A stretch of 64,000 nucleotides of DNA from Acidobacteriota bacterium (GTDB lineage: Bacteria; Acidobacteriota; Blastocatellia; Pyrinomonadales; Pyrinomonadaceae). The translations under genes were made by a program, and so were the position numbers. The notes under the pieces were generated by a model. The model worked only from the letters and a program-made list of their open reading frames with translations, made no database searches and was not told the origin of the DNA. Positions 24,148 through 32,642 of the stretch are shown piece after piece. Position 1 is the stretch's first letter, and each line of letters opens with the position of its first letter. The DNA is taken from contig JAIVJV010000008.1 of NCBI GenBank assembly GCA_020199835.1, positions 1 through 64,000 on the forward strand, written 5' to 3'.

Positions 24148-26472
24148 ATGTCAACGAGGAACAACGATCGTGATTATGATCGGGAATCCCGGAACTACGG
24201 TCGTGGCTCGGAATCCGAATACGGGGGGTCGGGAGGACGGTCTCAAGGCCGTAACCGCTACGGCGAAGACGAAAAGGAAAGCGGCGGCCGCAGTGGTTAT
24301 CAAACAGGCGGCTCTCAGTCAGGCGGCGGTTATCAATCAGGCAGGGGCTATCAAGGTGGGCAGAGTGATTATGAAAGCCGGCAACGCTCTCGCGGTTACG
24401 GTGGAAGCGAGAGCGAAGGTGACGATGTAGAAGATCGCGATCAGCGATACGGTGGCTACATGGGCGGCTATGGTCGCGGCTACAACGAGTCAGGTAGCTC
24501 AACCGGTAGTTACAACCAATCAGGCGGCGCCGGACGCGGATACGGATCATCAGGTGGTTACGGTAGAGGCTCTGAATCCGGCGGCGGCTCAGGCCGCGGC
24601 GGATACGGCGGTTCGTCTGGTGGATCATCGGGGGGCTACGGCGGTTCGTCTGGCGGCTACGGCGGCGGTTATGAGTCCGGAGGCGGCTCGGGTCGTGGTT
24701 ACGGAGCGTCAGGTGGTTACGGTGGATCATCAGCCGGTCGTGGTTATGAGTCAGGCGGCGGCTACGGAGGCTCCAGTGAATCGTCCGGTCGCGGCGGTTG
24801 GTCAGGTGGCGGTGGTGAATCCGCCGGAAGCTACGGTCGCGGCGAGTCGCAAGGCAGCTATGGCAGAGGTTCCAGCGACTGGTCCAGTGGGCGCGGTGAA
24901 TCAGGCGGTGGCTACGGCGGAGGCTCGAGCGACCGGTCCGGTGGCCGTGGTGAATCGCAAGGCAGCTACGGTCGTGGTTACGGCGAAACCGGCAGCTACG
25001 GAAGAGAATCGAGTGATTCGTCCGGCGGCCGCGGTGAATCGCAGGGTAGCTATGGTAGAGGCTCGAGCGATTGGTCCAGTGGTCGGGGTGAGTCCGGCGG
25101 CAGCTATGGTAGAGAGTCCACCAGCTCGGGTCGTGCCGGTTGGTCCAGCACTTCGGGCGGCGGGTCCGACCAGTCCGGCTACAACCGAGGCGATTGGTCC
25201 GGCAGCTACGGCCGCGGCGACGAATCTTCACAACGGTTCAACTATCCAACCGGTTCCCGCTCAAGCCAGAGTTACGGCGAACGTGGTGGACGCAGCCAAG
25301 CCGGCGGACGCAGCTACGATTACGATCGCGGTAGTGGCGGCCAAAGCGAAGGACAAGGATGGGGCAGCCGCTATGGCCGCGACCAGGGTGAATGGGACCA
25401 GCGTGGCCGCGAAGATCAAGGCGAACGCGGCTGGTTCGACAAAGCCGCTGACACGGTAGCGTCGTGGTTTGGTGATGAAGACGCAGAAAAGAGACGTCGC
25501 GAAGATGCGCATCGCGGTCGTGGTCCAAAGGGCTATCGTCGTTCCGATGACCGCATCAGGGAAGACATCAACGAACGGATGACCGACGACTACGCTCTCG
25601 ACGCTTCGGAGATCGAGGTAACGGTAAACGGCGCCGAGGTCACGCTTAGCGGGACGGTGAACAACCGCCATGACAAACGTCGCGCTGAAGACATCGCTGA
25701 ATCGGTGTCGGGTGTGAGCAACGTCGAGAATCGACTGCGCGTGCGGAAAGGCAACGGTGGCAGCACGTATGGTCAGACGCAGTCCAGCACGACTGGAACG
25801 AGTACGAGTTCCGCGGCTGCCGGTGGAACCGGCACAAGCGGAAGCTCGATGGGTCACTCGGGCGGAACGAGTGGCGTGGGCGGTCATGGTTACTCGGGCA
25901 GTGGCACGAGTGGAAGCTCAGCAGGCTCGGGTGAGACCAGCACAAGCGGTTACGCGAGTGGCAGTGGAATGAGCGGAAGTTCGGGCAGTTCGTCTACTGG
26001 CACGAGCGGCAGTTCGAGCATGGGCTCAAGCGGAACTTCGGGCACGAGCGGTGGTTCAAGCACCGGCTCAACGGGCGGCTCGAGCATGGGCACGAGCGGA
26101 ACGTCAGGTACGAGTGGAGCTTCCGGCACCAGCGGAGCTTCAGGCATGGGTGGTACTGGCACCAGTGATTTCTCACACAGCACCGGCGCAGAAACGGGAG
26201 CCTTCGGAACCGGTTCGACGGGTACGTCGAGCGGAGCTGGAGCACCCGGAAGTTCCAGCACTACTGGAACGGCGGCTGGGGCCGGAACGAGCGGTACAGG
26301 CATCAGCGACACTGGGACCAGCGGCACCCGTACGACTGGAAGTTCAGCTACTGGATCCACTGGCGGAACCGGCGACACGGGTACGAGTGGAGGTTCATCC
26401 ACCGGATCGACTGGTTCGTCGAGTGGCACAGGTTCATCCGGCGGAAGGCGTGGAAAGAGTTCCGGAAGTTAA
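24148..26472 (+). CDS. Gly/Ser/Tyr-rich low-complexity protein with central BON domain
   Basis: The 774-residue protein follows a strong ribosome site (GGGGAAAGGAG). Residues 1 to about 425 are built of Gly, Ser, Tyr, Arg and Gln in short [GS]Y[GS] and GRGES-type repeats. Residues about 430-465 hold an ASWFGDEDAEKRRRED segment, and about 463-534 form a BON domain (DRIREDINERM, then VTVNGAEVTLSGTVNN and GVSNVENRLRVRK). The rest is a Thr/Ser/Gly tail of GTSGSS-like repeats. There is no signal peptide. BON domains associate with membranes; the flanks look like condensate-prone disordered regions. A strong terminator follows. Confidence 0.85.
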   Translation: MSTRNNDRDYDRESRNYGRGSESEYGGSGGRSQGRNRYGEDEKESGGRSGYQTGGSQSGGGYQSGRGYQGGQSDYESRQRSRGYGGSESEGDDVEDRDQRYGGYMGGYGRGYNESGSSTGSYNQSGGAGRGYGSSGGYGRGSESGGGSGRGGYGGSSGGSSGGYGGSSGGYGGGYESGGGSGRGYGASGGYGGSSAGRGYESGGGYGGSSESSGRGGWSGGGGESAGSYGRGESQGSYGRGSSDWSSGRGESGGGYGGGSSDRSGGRGESQGSYGRGYGETGSYGRESSDSSGGRGESQGSYGRGSSDWSSGRGESGGSYGRESTSSGRAGWSSTSGGGSDQSGYNRGDWSGSYGRGDESSQRFNYPTGSRSSQSYGERGGRSQAGGRSYDYDRGSGGQSEGQGWGSRYGRDQGEWDQRGREDQGERGWFDKAADTVASWFGDEDAEKRRREDAHRGRGPKGYRRSDDRIREDINERMTDDYALDASEIEVTVNGAEVTLSGTVNNRHDKRRAEDIAESVSGVSNVENRLRVRKGNGGSTYGQTQSSTTGTSTSSAAAGGTGTSGSSMGHSGGTSGVGGHGYSGSGTSGSSAGSGETSTSGYASGSGMSGSSGSSSTGTSGSSSMGSSGTSGTSGGSSTGSTGGSSMGTSGTSGTSGASGTSGASGMGGTGTSDFSHSTGAETGAFGTGSTGTSSGAGAPGSSSTTGTAAGAGTSGTGISDTGTSGTRTTGSSATGSTGGTGDTGTSGGSSTGSTGSSSGTGSSGGRRGKSSGS

Positions 26473-26495
26473 GGAAGGAACGTTCAGTAAAAGTG

Positions 26496-26533
26496 AAGCG
26501 CCCTACAGAGTCAAAACTGTAGGGCGCTTTGTT
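26496..26533 (+). terminator. Strong rho-independent terminator
   Basis: AAGCGCCCTACAG (26496-26508) pairs perfectly with CTGTAGGGCGCTT (26517-26529) around an 8-base loop, followed by TGTTCGTT. It ends the Gly-rich BON gene, which stops 24 bases upstream. Confidence 0.9.
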
Positions 26534-26573
26534 CGTTCAGCGCCATTAGCGAGAGGCCAGTGGGATCTTCATT

Positions 26574-26603
26574 AAAGCGGATTGAAATAAAAGCGGATTG
26601 AAA
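26574..26603. repeat. Two direct repeats upstream of a kinase gene
   Basis: AAAGCGGATTGAAA occurs at 26574-26587 and again at 26590-26603, a 16-bp period. It lies in the leader of the kinase gene at 26741 and could be a tandem regulator site or a small replication slip. Confidence 0.5.
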
Positions 26604-26740
26604 ACCCACCTACTTAAGGGTCTCGAATTAGTTAACGCCTTGGCCGTTCACCACCCGCGAGCTTTTGCCACGAGCCGGACTACCTTACAATACCCGACGC
26701 TTCTTTGAGCCCAGTAAATTTCCCCCCCGGGATGTGACCT

Positions 26741-28966
26741 TTGCCGTTCCCCGCAAACAAAAAGATTGGCCGCTACGAAATCTGCTCCCAACTCGGCGCT
26801 GGCGGGATGGGTGAGGTTTATCTGGCCCACGACACTCGTCTCGACCGCAAAGTCGCACTTAAAATCCTTCCCACAACCGTTGTCGAAAGACAGACCGGCA
26901 CCGACGGCGACCGCGCCCGTCGTTTCATACAAGAAGCCAAAGCCGCGTCGGCACTGAACCATCCAAACATTCTCACCATCTACGAGATCGACGAGGTCGA
27001 CTCAGAACACTTCATTGCTACCGAGTACGTCGATGGCGAAACGCTACGAGATCGCCTGCGCTTCTCGCGCTTCAACGCCACCGAAACGATCGACATCGGC
27101 ATTCAGGTCGCAAGCGCGCTTTGCGCTACGCACGGCGTCGGCATCATTCATCGCGACATCAAGCCTGACAACATCATGCTGCGCCGCGACGGCATCGTTA
27201 AGGTGCTCGACTTCGGGCTTGCGAAACTCACGCGTGAACGGCCGCCATTGGAAACCGATTCGCTCGCGCCGACGCAGAACATGGTCAACACCGCAGTCGG
27301 TATGGTGATGGGCACGGCTCATTACATGTCGCCGGAACAGGCACGAGGTCTCGAGGTCGATGCGCGCACTGACATTTGGAGTCTGGGTTGTGTGCTTTAT
27401 GAAATGATTTCCGGCCGGACACCGTTTCCTGGTCCAACAACGCTCGACATCATGTCCGGCGTACTGCATCGCGAACCGGCGTCGCTGACGCGACAACAGG
27501 CGGATTGTCCCCGCGACCTCGAGCGCATCATTTCGCGTACGTTGCGCAAGGATCGCGAGGAGCGCTACCGAACCACCAACGACCTGCTGATCGATCTGAA
27601 GGATCTGAAACGCACACGCGAAACGCCGTCATCGTTTGTCTCACCAGCGAGTGGCGAGCCACCGGCCGAAAGTGTGCCCGAGAAATCGATCGCCGTTCTC
27701 TATTTCGAAAACATGAACTCGGAAAGCGAGACCGACTATTTCTGTGCGGGCATGACCGAGGACATCATCACGGATCTCTCGAAGATCAAAGAGTTGAAGG
27801 TCGTTTCGCGCACCGACGTGCTTCCCTTTCGCAAGAAAGAGATCAACACGCGACAAGTCGGCGAAGCGTTGCGCGTGAATTACATTCTCGAAGGAAGCGT
27901 TCGCACCGCCGGGAACCGAATCCGCATCACGGCCCAGCTCATCAGCGTGCGCGATGGTTATCACCTGTGGGCCGAGCGCTTCGATCGTCTAGTCGAAGAT
28001 ATTTTCGACCTTCAAAACGAGGTGTCGCAAAAGATCGTCGACGCACTCAAGATCTCTTTGACCGATTCGGAGCGAAAGGCGCTGGCACAAAAGCCAACTG
28101 ACGATCTGCGTGCTTACGACTGTTACATGCGCGGCCGCGAGCTTCTATATTTAAAAGGACGGCGGAACACGGAAAAAGCGATCCAGATGTTTACGGATGC
28201 GGTAGCGATCGATCCGGCTTTTGCATCGTCATACGCGGGGCTGGCAGAGGCCTATTCGTCGATGTACGAGTGGTACGACGGTCATTCGTCGTGGTTGAGT
28301 AAGTCGATCGAGATGAACCAGAAAGCGCTCGAACTCGAACCCGCGTCGCTGGACGCGAAGTTCGGGATCGCGATGGTCTACTTTCACCAGCAGCGGTATA
28401 CCGAAGCCAGGCGCAACCTGGAAGCGATTCTCAAGGAAAATCCGGATTTTGATCCCGCGTATCTCCGCCTCGGAATGATTGCCGAACTAACCGGCGATTT
28501 AGCCGAAGCTCTGCGGCAGTACCAACGTGCAGCGGAATTAAAACCGCACGATGAAGACTCCTGGATGTATCTGGAAGGCGTTCAACGGCGGCTTGGAAAT
28601 GTTGCCGCCGCTGAAGATGCGGGCTTAAAAGTGATCGAGATCACGTCGCGGAAGCTCGAGGCCAGCCTCGACGACACAATCGTAATGAGCCGTTTAGCCG
28701 AGGCTTATGCGCGTTTTGCTAGTAGAGAGGAAGCAAACGCGACCCTGAAACGTGTCCTGGAGCTGGAACCGAACGATGGCCTCGCACTTTATAACTGCGC
28801 CTGTGCCTATGCACTACTCGGGGATAAACGGGGTTCGTTTATCTTGCTCCGCCGCGCTTTCGAGAGCGGTTTCCGGGCAGTGGCCCACTGGGCCAGAACG
28901 GATAGCGCGTTCGATGAAATTCGCGGTGATGACGAGTTTCAGCAAGTAGTTGCGGGTTTGCGATAA
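26741..28966 (+). CDS. Serine/threonine protein kinase with TolB-like and TPR domains
   Basis: The start must be the TTG at 26741, because an in-frame TGA lies at 26735 and no ATG precedes the glycine loop; GGGATG upstream may serve as ribosome site. The 741-residue protein has a Hanks-type kinase domain (about 11-275): glycine loop GAGGMGEV, Lys41, HRDIKPDN (Asp139) and DFG at 157-159. From about residue 308 there is a TolB/FlgO-type N-terminal domain (SIAVLYFENM through VSQKIVDALKI) and then TPR repeats to about 700. There is no transmembrane segment, so it is probably cytoplasmic. This kinase-TolB-TPR layout is common in acidobacteria and may couple phosphorylation to protein assembly. Confidence 0.9.
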   Translation: MPFPANKKIGRYEICSQLGAGGMGEVYLAHDTRLDRKVALKILPTTVVERQTGTDGDRARRFIQEAKAASALNHPNILTIYEIDEVDSEHFIATEYVDGETLRDRLRFSRFNATETIDIGIQVASALCATHGVGIIHRDIKPDNIMLRRDGIVKVLDFGLAKLTRERPPLETDSLAPTQNMVNTAVGMVMGTAHYMSPEQARGLEVDARTDIWSLGCVLYEMISGRTPFPGPTTLDIMSGVLHREPASLTRQQADCPRDLERIISRTLRKDREERYRTTNDLLIDLKDLKRTRETPSSFVSPASGEPPAESVPEKSIAVLYFENMNSESETDYFCAGMTEDIITDLSKIKELKVVSRTDVLPFRKKEINTRQVGEALRVNYILEGSVRTAGNRIRITAQLISVRDGYHLWAERFDRLVEDIFDLQNEVSQKIVDALKISLTDSERKALAQKPTDDLRAYDCYMRGRELLYLKGRRNTEKAIQMFTDAVAIDPAFASSYAGLAEAYSSMYEWYDGHSSWLSKSIEMNQKALELEPASLDAKFGIAMVYFHQQRYTEARRNLEAILKENPDFDPAYLRLGMIAELTGDLAEALRQYQRAAELKPHDEDSWMYLEGVQRRLGNVAAAEDAGLKVIEITSRKLEASLDDTIVMSRLAEAYARFASREEANATLKRVLELEPNDGLALYNCACAYALLGDKRGSFILLRRAFESGFRAVAHWARTDSAFDEIRGDDEFQQVVAGLR

Positions 28967-28986
28967 ATCGAAACGGAGAAAACATT

Positions 28987-29262
28987 ATGCCTAAATATGT
29001 AATCGAAAGAGTTGTGCCGGGCGCCAGCAAGCTGACTCCCGCCGAGTTAAAAACGTTATCCCAGCGCTCTTGTAACGTTCTGAACGAGCTTGGACCACAA
29101 ATTCAGTGGGTGCAGAGCTACGTCACCGACAATAAACTTTACTGTGTCTACATCGCACCAAGCGAAGAACTGGTACACGAACACGCGCGCATGGGTGGTT
29201 TCCCCGCAAATCACGTCGCGAAGGTCGCAACCGTAATCGACCCGACTACTTCCGAAGATTGA
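28987..29262 (+). CDS. DUF4242 protein
   Basis: The 91-residue protein starts MPKYVIERVVPGAS and matches DUF4242, a small ferredoxin-like alpha/beta fold some of whose members bind nickel. The conserved C-terminal region is visible (LYCVYIAPSEELVHEHARM..GFPANHV), with two histidines in the helix. It sits 20 bases after the kinase-TPR gene and overlaps the next kinase gene by one base (TGATG), so it is the middle gene of a three-gene unit. Its role there is unknown. A small-molecule or metal sensor for the flanking kinases is speculation. Confidence 0.85.
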   Translation: MPKYVIERVVPGASKLTPAELKTLSQRSCNVLNELGPQIQWVQSYVTDNKLYCVYIAPSEELVHEHARMGGFPANHVAKVATVIDPTTSED

Positions 29263-30734
29263 TGCCGCAATCGCAGATGAAGCTCGATACGAAGCTGCCG
29301 TCGTTCGCAGCGGCCAGCGAATGGCTAAACCGGACGACGGCAGAACCTCGAGAAACAGAAACGAAAGGTCACCCGACACTCGTTCATTTCTGGTCTCTCG
29401 GTTCCGAAACTTCGAAGACCAACCTGGCGCAGGTCGCGCAATTGCGGGATCGGCGCAAGCGTGAAGGACTGCGCGTCGTCGCCATTCACTCGCCACAGTC
29501 TGAAGCAGAAAAGGATCCGCGCGCGGTGCGTGAAGCAGTTGCGCGTCTAAATGTGTCCGAGCCCTGCGCACTCGACAACGGCCATCGTCTGCGCGACGCG
29601 TTCGTAAATGGGGCTGAGGAACTGCCGGCGTATTACCTGTTCGACATCAATGGAAACCTGCGTGGCTCCGCGACTGGAGCAAACGGGCTCGACACAATAG
29701 AAGATCAACTGAACCAGTTGCTCGCCGAACTACGCGCTGAACGTCCGTTTTGTCCCGCGTGCGAATTGTTCCTGAATAAAGAAGCGATGTTCTGTGCCGA
29801 GTGCGGCTTGCCCTTGAACTTGCCGGGTAAAAGCGCAGTACATCCGTATTACGAAAACCAGTACCAAGCTTCGCTGCCTACGGTTCGCTTGTTTGATGTC
29901 GATCCGCTGGTCGGTCACATGATCGACGGCAAATATGAACTCGTGGCCAAACTCGGCGAAGGCGGCATGAGCGTGGTCTATCGCGCTCGCCGCGCACATA
30001 TCGGTGACGACGTTGCGGTGAAGATCCTGCTGGGCAAGTTTGTTAAAGACGAGGCTGCGCTGGCGCGTTTCCGCCGCGAAGCTCGCGCGGCTGCTATGCT
30101 GCGCCATCCGAACGTCATCACCATTCACGATTTTGGCGAGACGGACGACGATCACGCGCCTGCATACATCGTGATGGAGTTTGTCCGCGGCACACCGTTG
30201 CGCGAACTGCTGAAGAGCGAAGGTCATCTCTCGGTTGAACGTGCGGTGCGCTTGATGCGCGGGATCTGTGCGGGCGTGAGCGCAGCACATCGCCAGGGCG
30301 TGGTTCATCGCGATCTCAAACCGGAGAACATACTCCTTGTAGCGCCCGACGATGATTTCGAGTTTGAAAGCGTGCGCGTGGTGGATTTTGGTCTGGCGAA
30401 ACTACTGGCCGATGCCGGCGTTGGACCAGACGGAACCGTGGTGGGCACGCCGCATTACATGTCGCCGGAACAAGGCATCGGCGAACCACTCGACACGCGT
30501 TCAGACGTTTACAGTCTCGGCGCGATGTTCTATGAAATGCTTTCGGGCAAACGGCCGTTCGATGGCGACACAGTTTCGGGTGTGATCAATCGTCACTTGT
30601 ACGAACCGGCGGCGCCGCTGCCCGCCTCGCTCGGCATCCCACGCCGTCTTGCGAGCGGCATCATGCAAGCGCTGTCTAAAGATCCGGACGAGCGGCCGCA
30701 AACTGCCGGCGATCTTGCGCGACTACTTTTGTAA
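29262..30734 (+). CDS. Thioredoxin-fold, zinc-ribbon, serine/threonine kinase fusion
   Basis: Start at the ATG at 29262, directly overlapping the preceding stop; 490 residues. Residues 1 to about 157 form a TlpA/AhpC-like thioredoxin fold, but the position of the usual WCxxC reads FWSLGSETSK, so the redox cysteines are missing. Residues 164-181 hold two CxxC pairs (CPAC...CAEC), a zinc ribbon. From about residue 225 comes a complete kinase domain: LGEGGMSVVY, VAVKIL, HRDLKPEN, DFGLAK and GTPHYMSPEQG. There is no membrane segment. The front half may be a binding module for a partner or redox signal. Its 3' end overlaps the convergent gene at 30676. Confidence 0.9.
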   Translation: MPQSQMKLDTKLPSFAAASEWLNRTTAEPRETETKGHPTLVHFWSLGSETSKTNLAQVAQLRDRRKREGLRVVAIHSPQSEAEKDPRAVREAVARLNVSEPCALDNGHRLRDAFVNGAEELPAYYLFDINGNLRGSATGANGLDTIEDQLNQLLAELRAERPFCPACELFLNKEAMFCAECGLPLNLPGKSAVHPYYENQYQASLPTVRLFDVDPLVGHMIDGKYELVAKLGEGGMSVVYRARRAHIGDDVAVKILLGKFVKDEAALARFRREARAAAMLRHPNVITIHDFGETDDDHAPAYIVMEFVRGTPLRELLKSEGHLSVERAVRLMRGICAGVSAAHRQGVVHRDLKPENILLVAPDDDFEFESVRVVDFGLAKLLADAGVGPDGTVVGTPHYMSPEQGIGEPLDTRSDVYSLGAMFYEMLSGKRPFDGDTVSGVINRHLYEPAAPLPASLGIPRRLASGIMQALSKDPDERPQTAGDLARLLL

Positions 30735-31620
30735 GTTCTCGGCCTATATCCCCGATCACTTCCTCCCAATTTCCTTCCTGCTTTTGCCTAAACAAGCGCA
30801 TGGTCGGGTACCAGGGACTGTCCTCACGATCGCACATCCAACGCCAGTCAGCCTCGAACGGCAACAGCGTCCACGTTTTGCATCCCAGCGCGCCCGCGAG
30901 ATGCGCCGTCATCGTATCCACGGAGATCACGAGGTCGAGCGCGCGCATGACACGCGCGTCATCGAGCGGATTATCTCCACCGGAAATCACGCCGAACGCG
31001 CCGTTCCATCCAGCCTCAACTGCGTCGCGCTGAAGTATGTGCCACTGGATATCGCTGAACTGTGCTAGCGGCTGAACCAGGCGGAACGGGATCGAGCGTG
31101 TCGCCTCCCACTCGCCTGACTGCCAAATCAAACCGACTCTGAATTTTTCCGTGTTGCCTAACCACACTGGTTCGACGTGCAGGTAAGGAACTTCCGCGGG
31201 AACATTCGCAAGCGTCGTGCGAAACACGTACGGCAACTCATTAAGCTCGACATCGACATCGTATTCAACGTCCGGCACGCCATCACGCAGCGGAAGCAAT
31301 TCATCAATCCCCTCAACACCACGCAAGAGTGGGATTAAGCTCGGCTGCACCCAAACAACGACTCGCCCCGCCACGTGCTTCAACAATGCTGCATACCGGA
31401 TGAACTGAATCGTGTCGCCGAGTCCGTGATAACAACGCCCCAACACACGCTTACCTTCGAGCGGCGTTCCATCCCAAATGTTCTGCAAGTGTCGCGGCAC
31501 AACGCGATGATCCTGCGCGCGCGCTAACGGCAACAGTGCATCACTGATCTTCCACGCTGCCGCAAAATCTCCACGACGCATTGCTTCAATCCACGGATCT
31601 TTGTTGTTGTCACTCGTCAC
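30676..31620 (-). CDS. Glycosyltransferase-9-like protein
   Basis: The 314-residue protein resembles the GT-B fold protein that often follows TPR repeats and is related to GT9 heptosyltransferases. It shows an N-terminal CYHGLGDTIQFIRYA motif, a middle GLIWQSGEWEATRSIP, and a C-terminal DLVISVDTMTAHLAGALG (the donor-site Asp-Thr-x-x-x-His pattern) followed by WRWMCDREDSPWYPTMRLFR. A transferase acting on a surface or protein-linked sugar is likely, with acceptor unknown. It is convergent with the kinase gene, with about 59 bases of overlap, and divergent from the Crp-like gene. Confidence 0.75.
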   Translation of the reverse strand: MTSDNNKDPWIEAMRRGDFAAAWKISDALLPLARAQDHRVVPRHLQNIWDGTPLEGKRVLGRCYHGLGDTIQFIRYAALLKHVAGRVVVWVQPSLIPLLRGVEGIDELLPLRDGVPDVEYDVDVELNELPYVFRTTLANVPAEVPYLHVEPVWLGNTEKFRVGLIWQSGEWEATRSIPFRLVQPLAQFSDIQWHILQRDAVEAGWNGAFGVISGGDNPLDDARVMRALDLVISVDTMTAHLAGALGCKTWTLLPFEADWRWMCDREDSPWYPTMRLFRQKQEGNWEEVIGDIGRELTKVVAQDRRQFAAARPDL

Positions 31621-31754
31621 ATGTAAAGCATACGCGTCAATCGTTTCGCGAATATCGTGTTTTCATCATAAGGTACGGCAGCGAACCGAAGGTACATAGT
31701 TGCAAGCGTACATTACGCCTCCAAACTTTCACTTGTGTTTCAGCCGGAGGAGTG

Positions 31755-32489
31755 GTGCGCGAAGACAGCGACAAGCGTTGGCAGGAAAATAGATTGTTGG
31801 CTTCCCTTCCCGATCGGGATCTCTCGCGTCTGCTGCTGCAATTGGAAATCCTCACGTTGTTTGCCAAAGAACCCGTTTACGAGAGCGGCGAAGAAATCTA
31901 TTTCATCTACTTTCCACTTGATTGCATTGTCGTGCTGATTAGCTCCGTCGATACAGACGCGACCGTTGAGGTTGGTTTGATTGGCAACGAAGGAATGGTC
32001 GGCGCGACGATTCTGATGGGCGCAAAGAACTCCACCAGCAAGGCGTTAATTCTCACTGAAGGCAAAGCGTTGCGAGTTCCTGCCGCCGTCTTGAAGAAAG
32101 AAGCGAAGCGAAGCAGTCGCATGCGCGAGGTGTTACTCAACTACACCAACGCGCTCCTCGCGCAGAGTGCGCAACTCGCAGCTTGTCATCGTTATCACAC
32201 ACCCAAAGCACGACTTGCACGTTTGCTGTTGATGATCAATGACCGCATCACGGTTTCCGATTTTCGCATCACGCACGATTTACTCGCGGACCTGCTCGGC
32301 ACACGACGCGCGACGGTGACCCAGGCTGTCAATCAGTTGCAAGACAAAGAACTCATCGCTTCCGTCCGCGGCCGCATCAGGTTTCTCGATCGCAAAGGAC
32401 TCGAGAACGAGACCTGCACTTGCTACGCGATCATCTCCCAACAGTATTTAACAAGCACTCACAGCGAAGCCTCACCGGCCAACTCCTAA
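31755..32489 (+). CDS. Crp/Fnr-family transcription regulator
   Basis: No ATG fits; the chosen start is the GTG at 31755, four bases after GGAGG (the adjacent GTG at 31752 is also possible), giving 244 residues. Residues about 15-130 form a cyclic-nucleotide-binding-type beta roll (FAKEPVYESGEEIYFIYFPL, then VEVGLIGNEGMVGA). It lacks the Arg-rich cAMP-binding signature and looks like the electron- or stress-sensing branch. Residues about 165-230 form a winged helix with recognition-helix sequence GTRRATVTQAVNQL. It lies 150 bases upstream of a large glycan operon on the same strand and may control it. Confidence 0.85.
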   Translation: MREDSDKRWQENRLLASLPDRDLSRLLLQLEILTLFAKEPVYESGEEIYFIYFPLDCIVVLISSVDTDATVEVGLIGNEGMVGATILMGAKNSTSKALILTEGKALRVPAAVLKKEAKRSSRMREVLLNYTNALLAQSAQLAACHRYHTPKARLARLLLMINDRITVSDFRITHDLLADLLGTRRATVTQAVNQLQDKELIASVRGRIRFLDRKGLENETCTCYAIISQQYLTSTHSEASPANS

Positions 32490-32525
32490 CAAATTCTTCA
32501 CGGTACACACACTTATCAACTCGGA

Positions 32526-32539
32526 GTACGCCAGCGTAC
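32526..32539. promoter_or_regulatory. Palindrome in the leader of the glycan operon
   Basis: GTACGC-CA-GCGTAC is an inverted repeat in the 153-base gap between the Crp-like gene and the operon's first gene. It may be an operator or a weak terminator stem without T tract. The gap should carry the operon promoter; no boxes were assigned. Confidence 0.35.
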
Positions 32540-32642
32540 CGAAATCGCGGATCAGTGACATGTACTTTCCTCGTCATTTCAGACTCGTTGAGATCTTAGT
32601 GGCTGAGTACCGCGCACGCTTCGTAACAAGGGGTGAAGACAT

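Noticed and set aside
24146..25231. 361-residue Arg/His-rich frame on the minus strand
   Set aside because: It is the antisense shadow of the Gly/Ser/Tyr-rich BON gene; composition follows from complementing that repeat.
25950..26429. Pro/Val-rich 159-residue minus-strand frame
   Set aside because: Shadow of the GTSGSS-type tail on the other strand.
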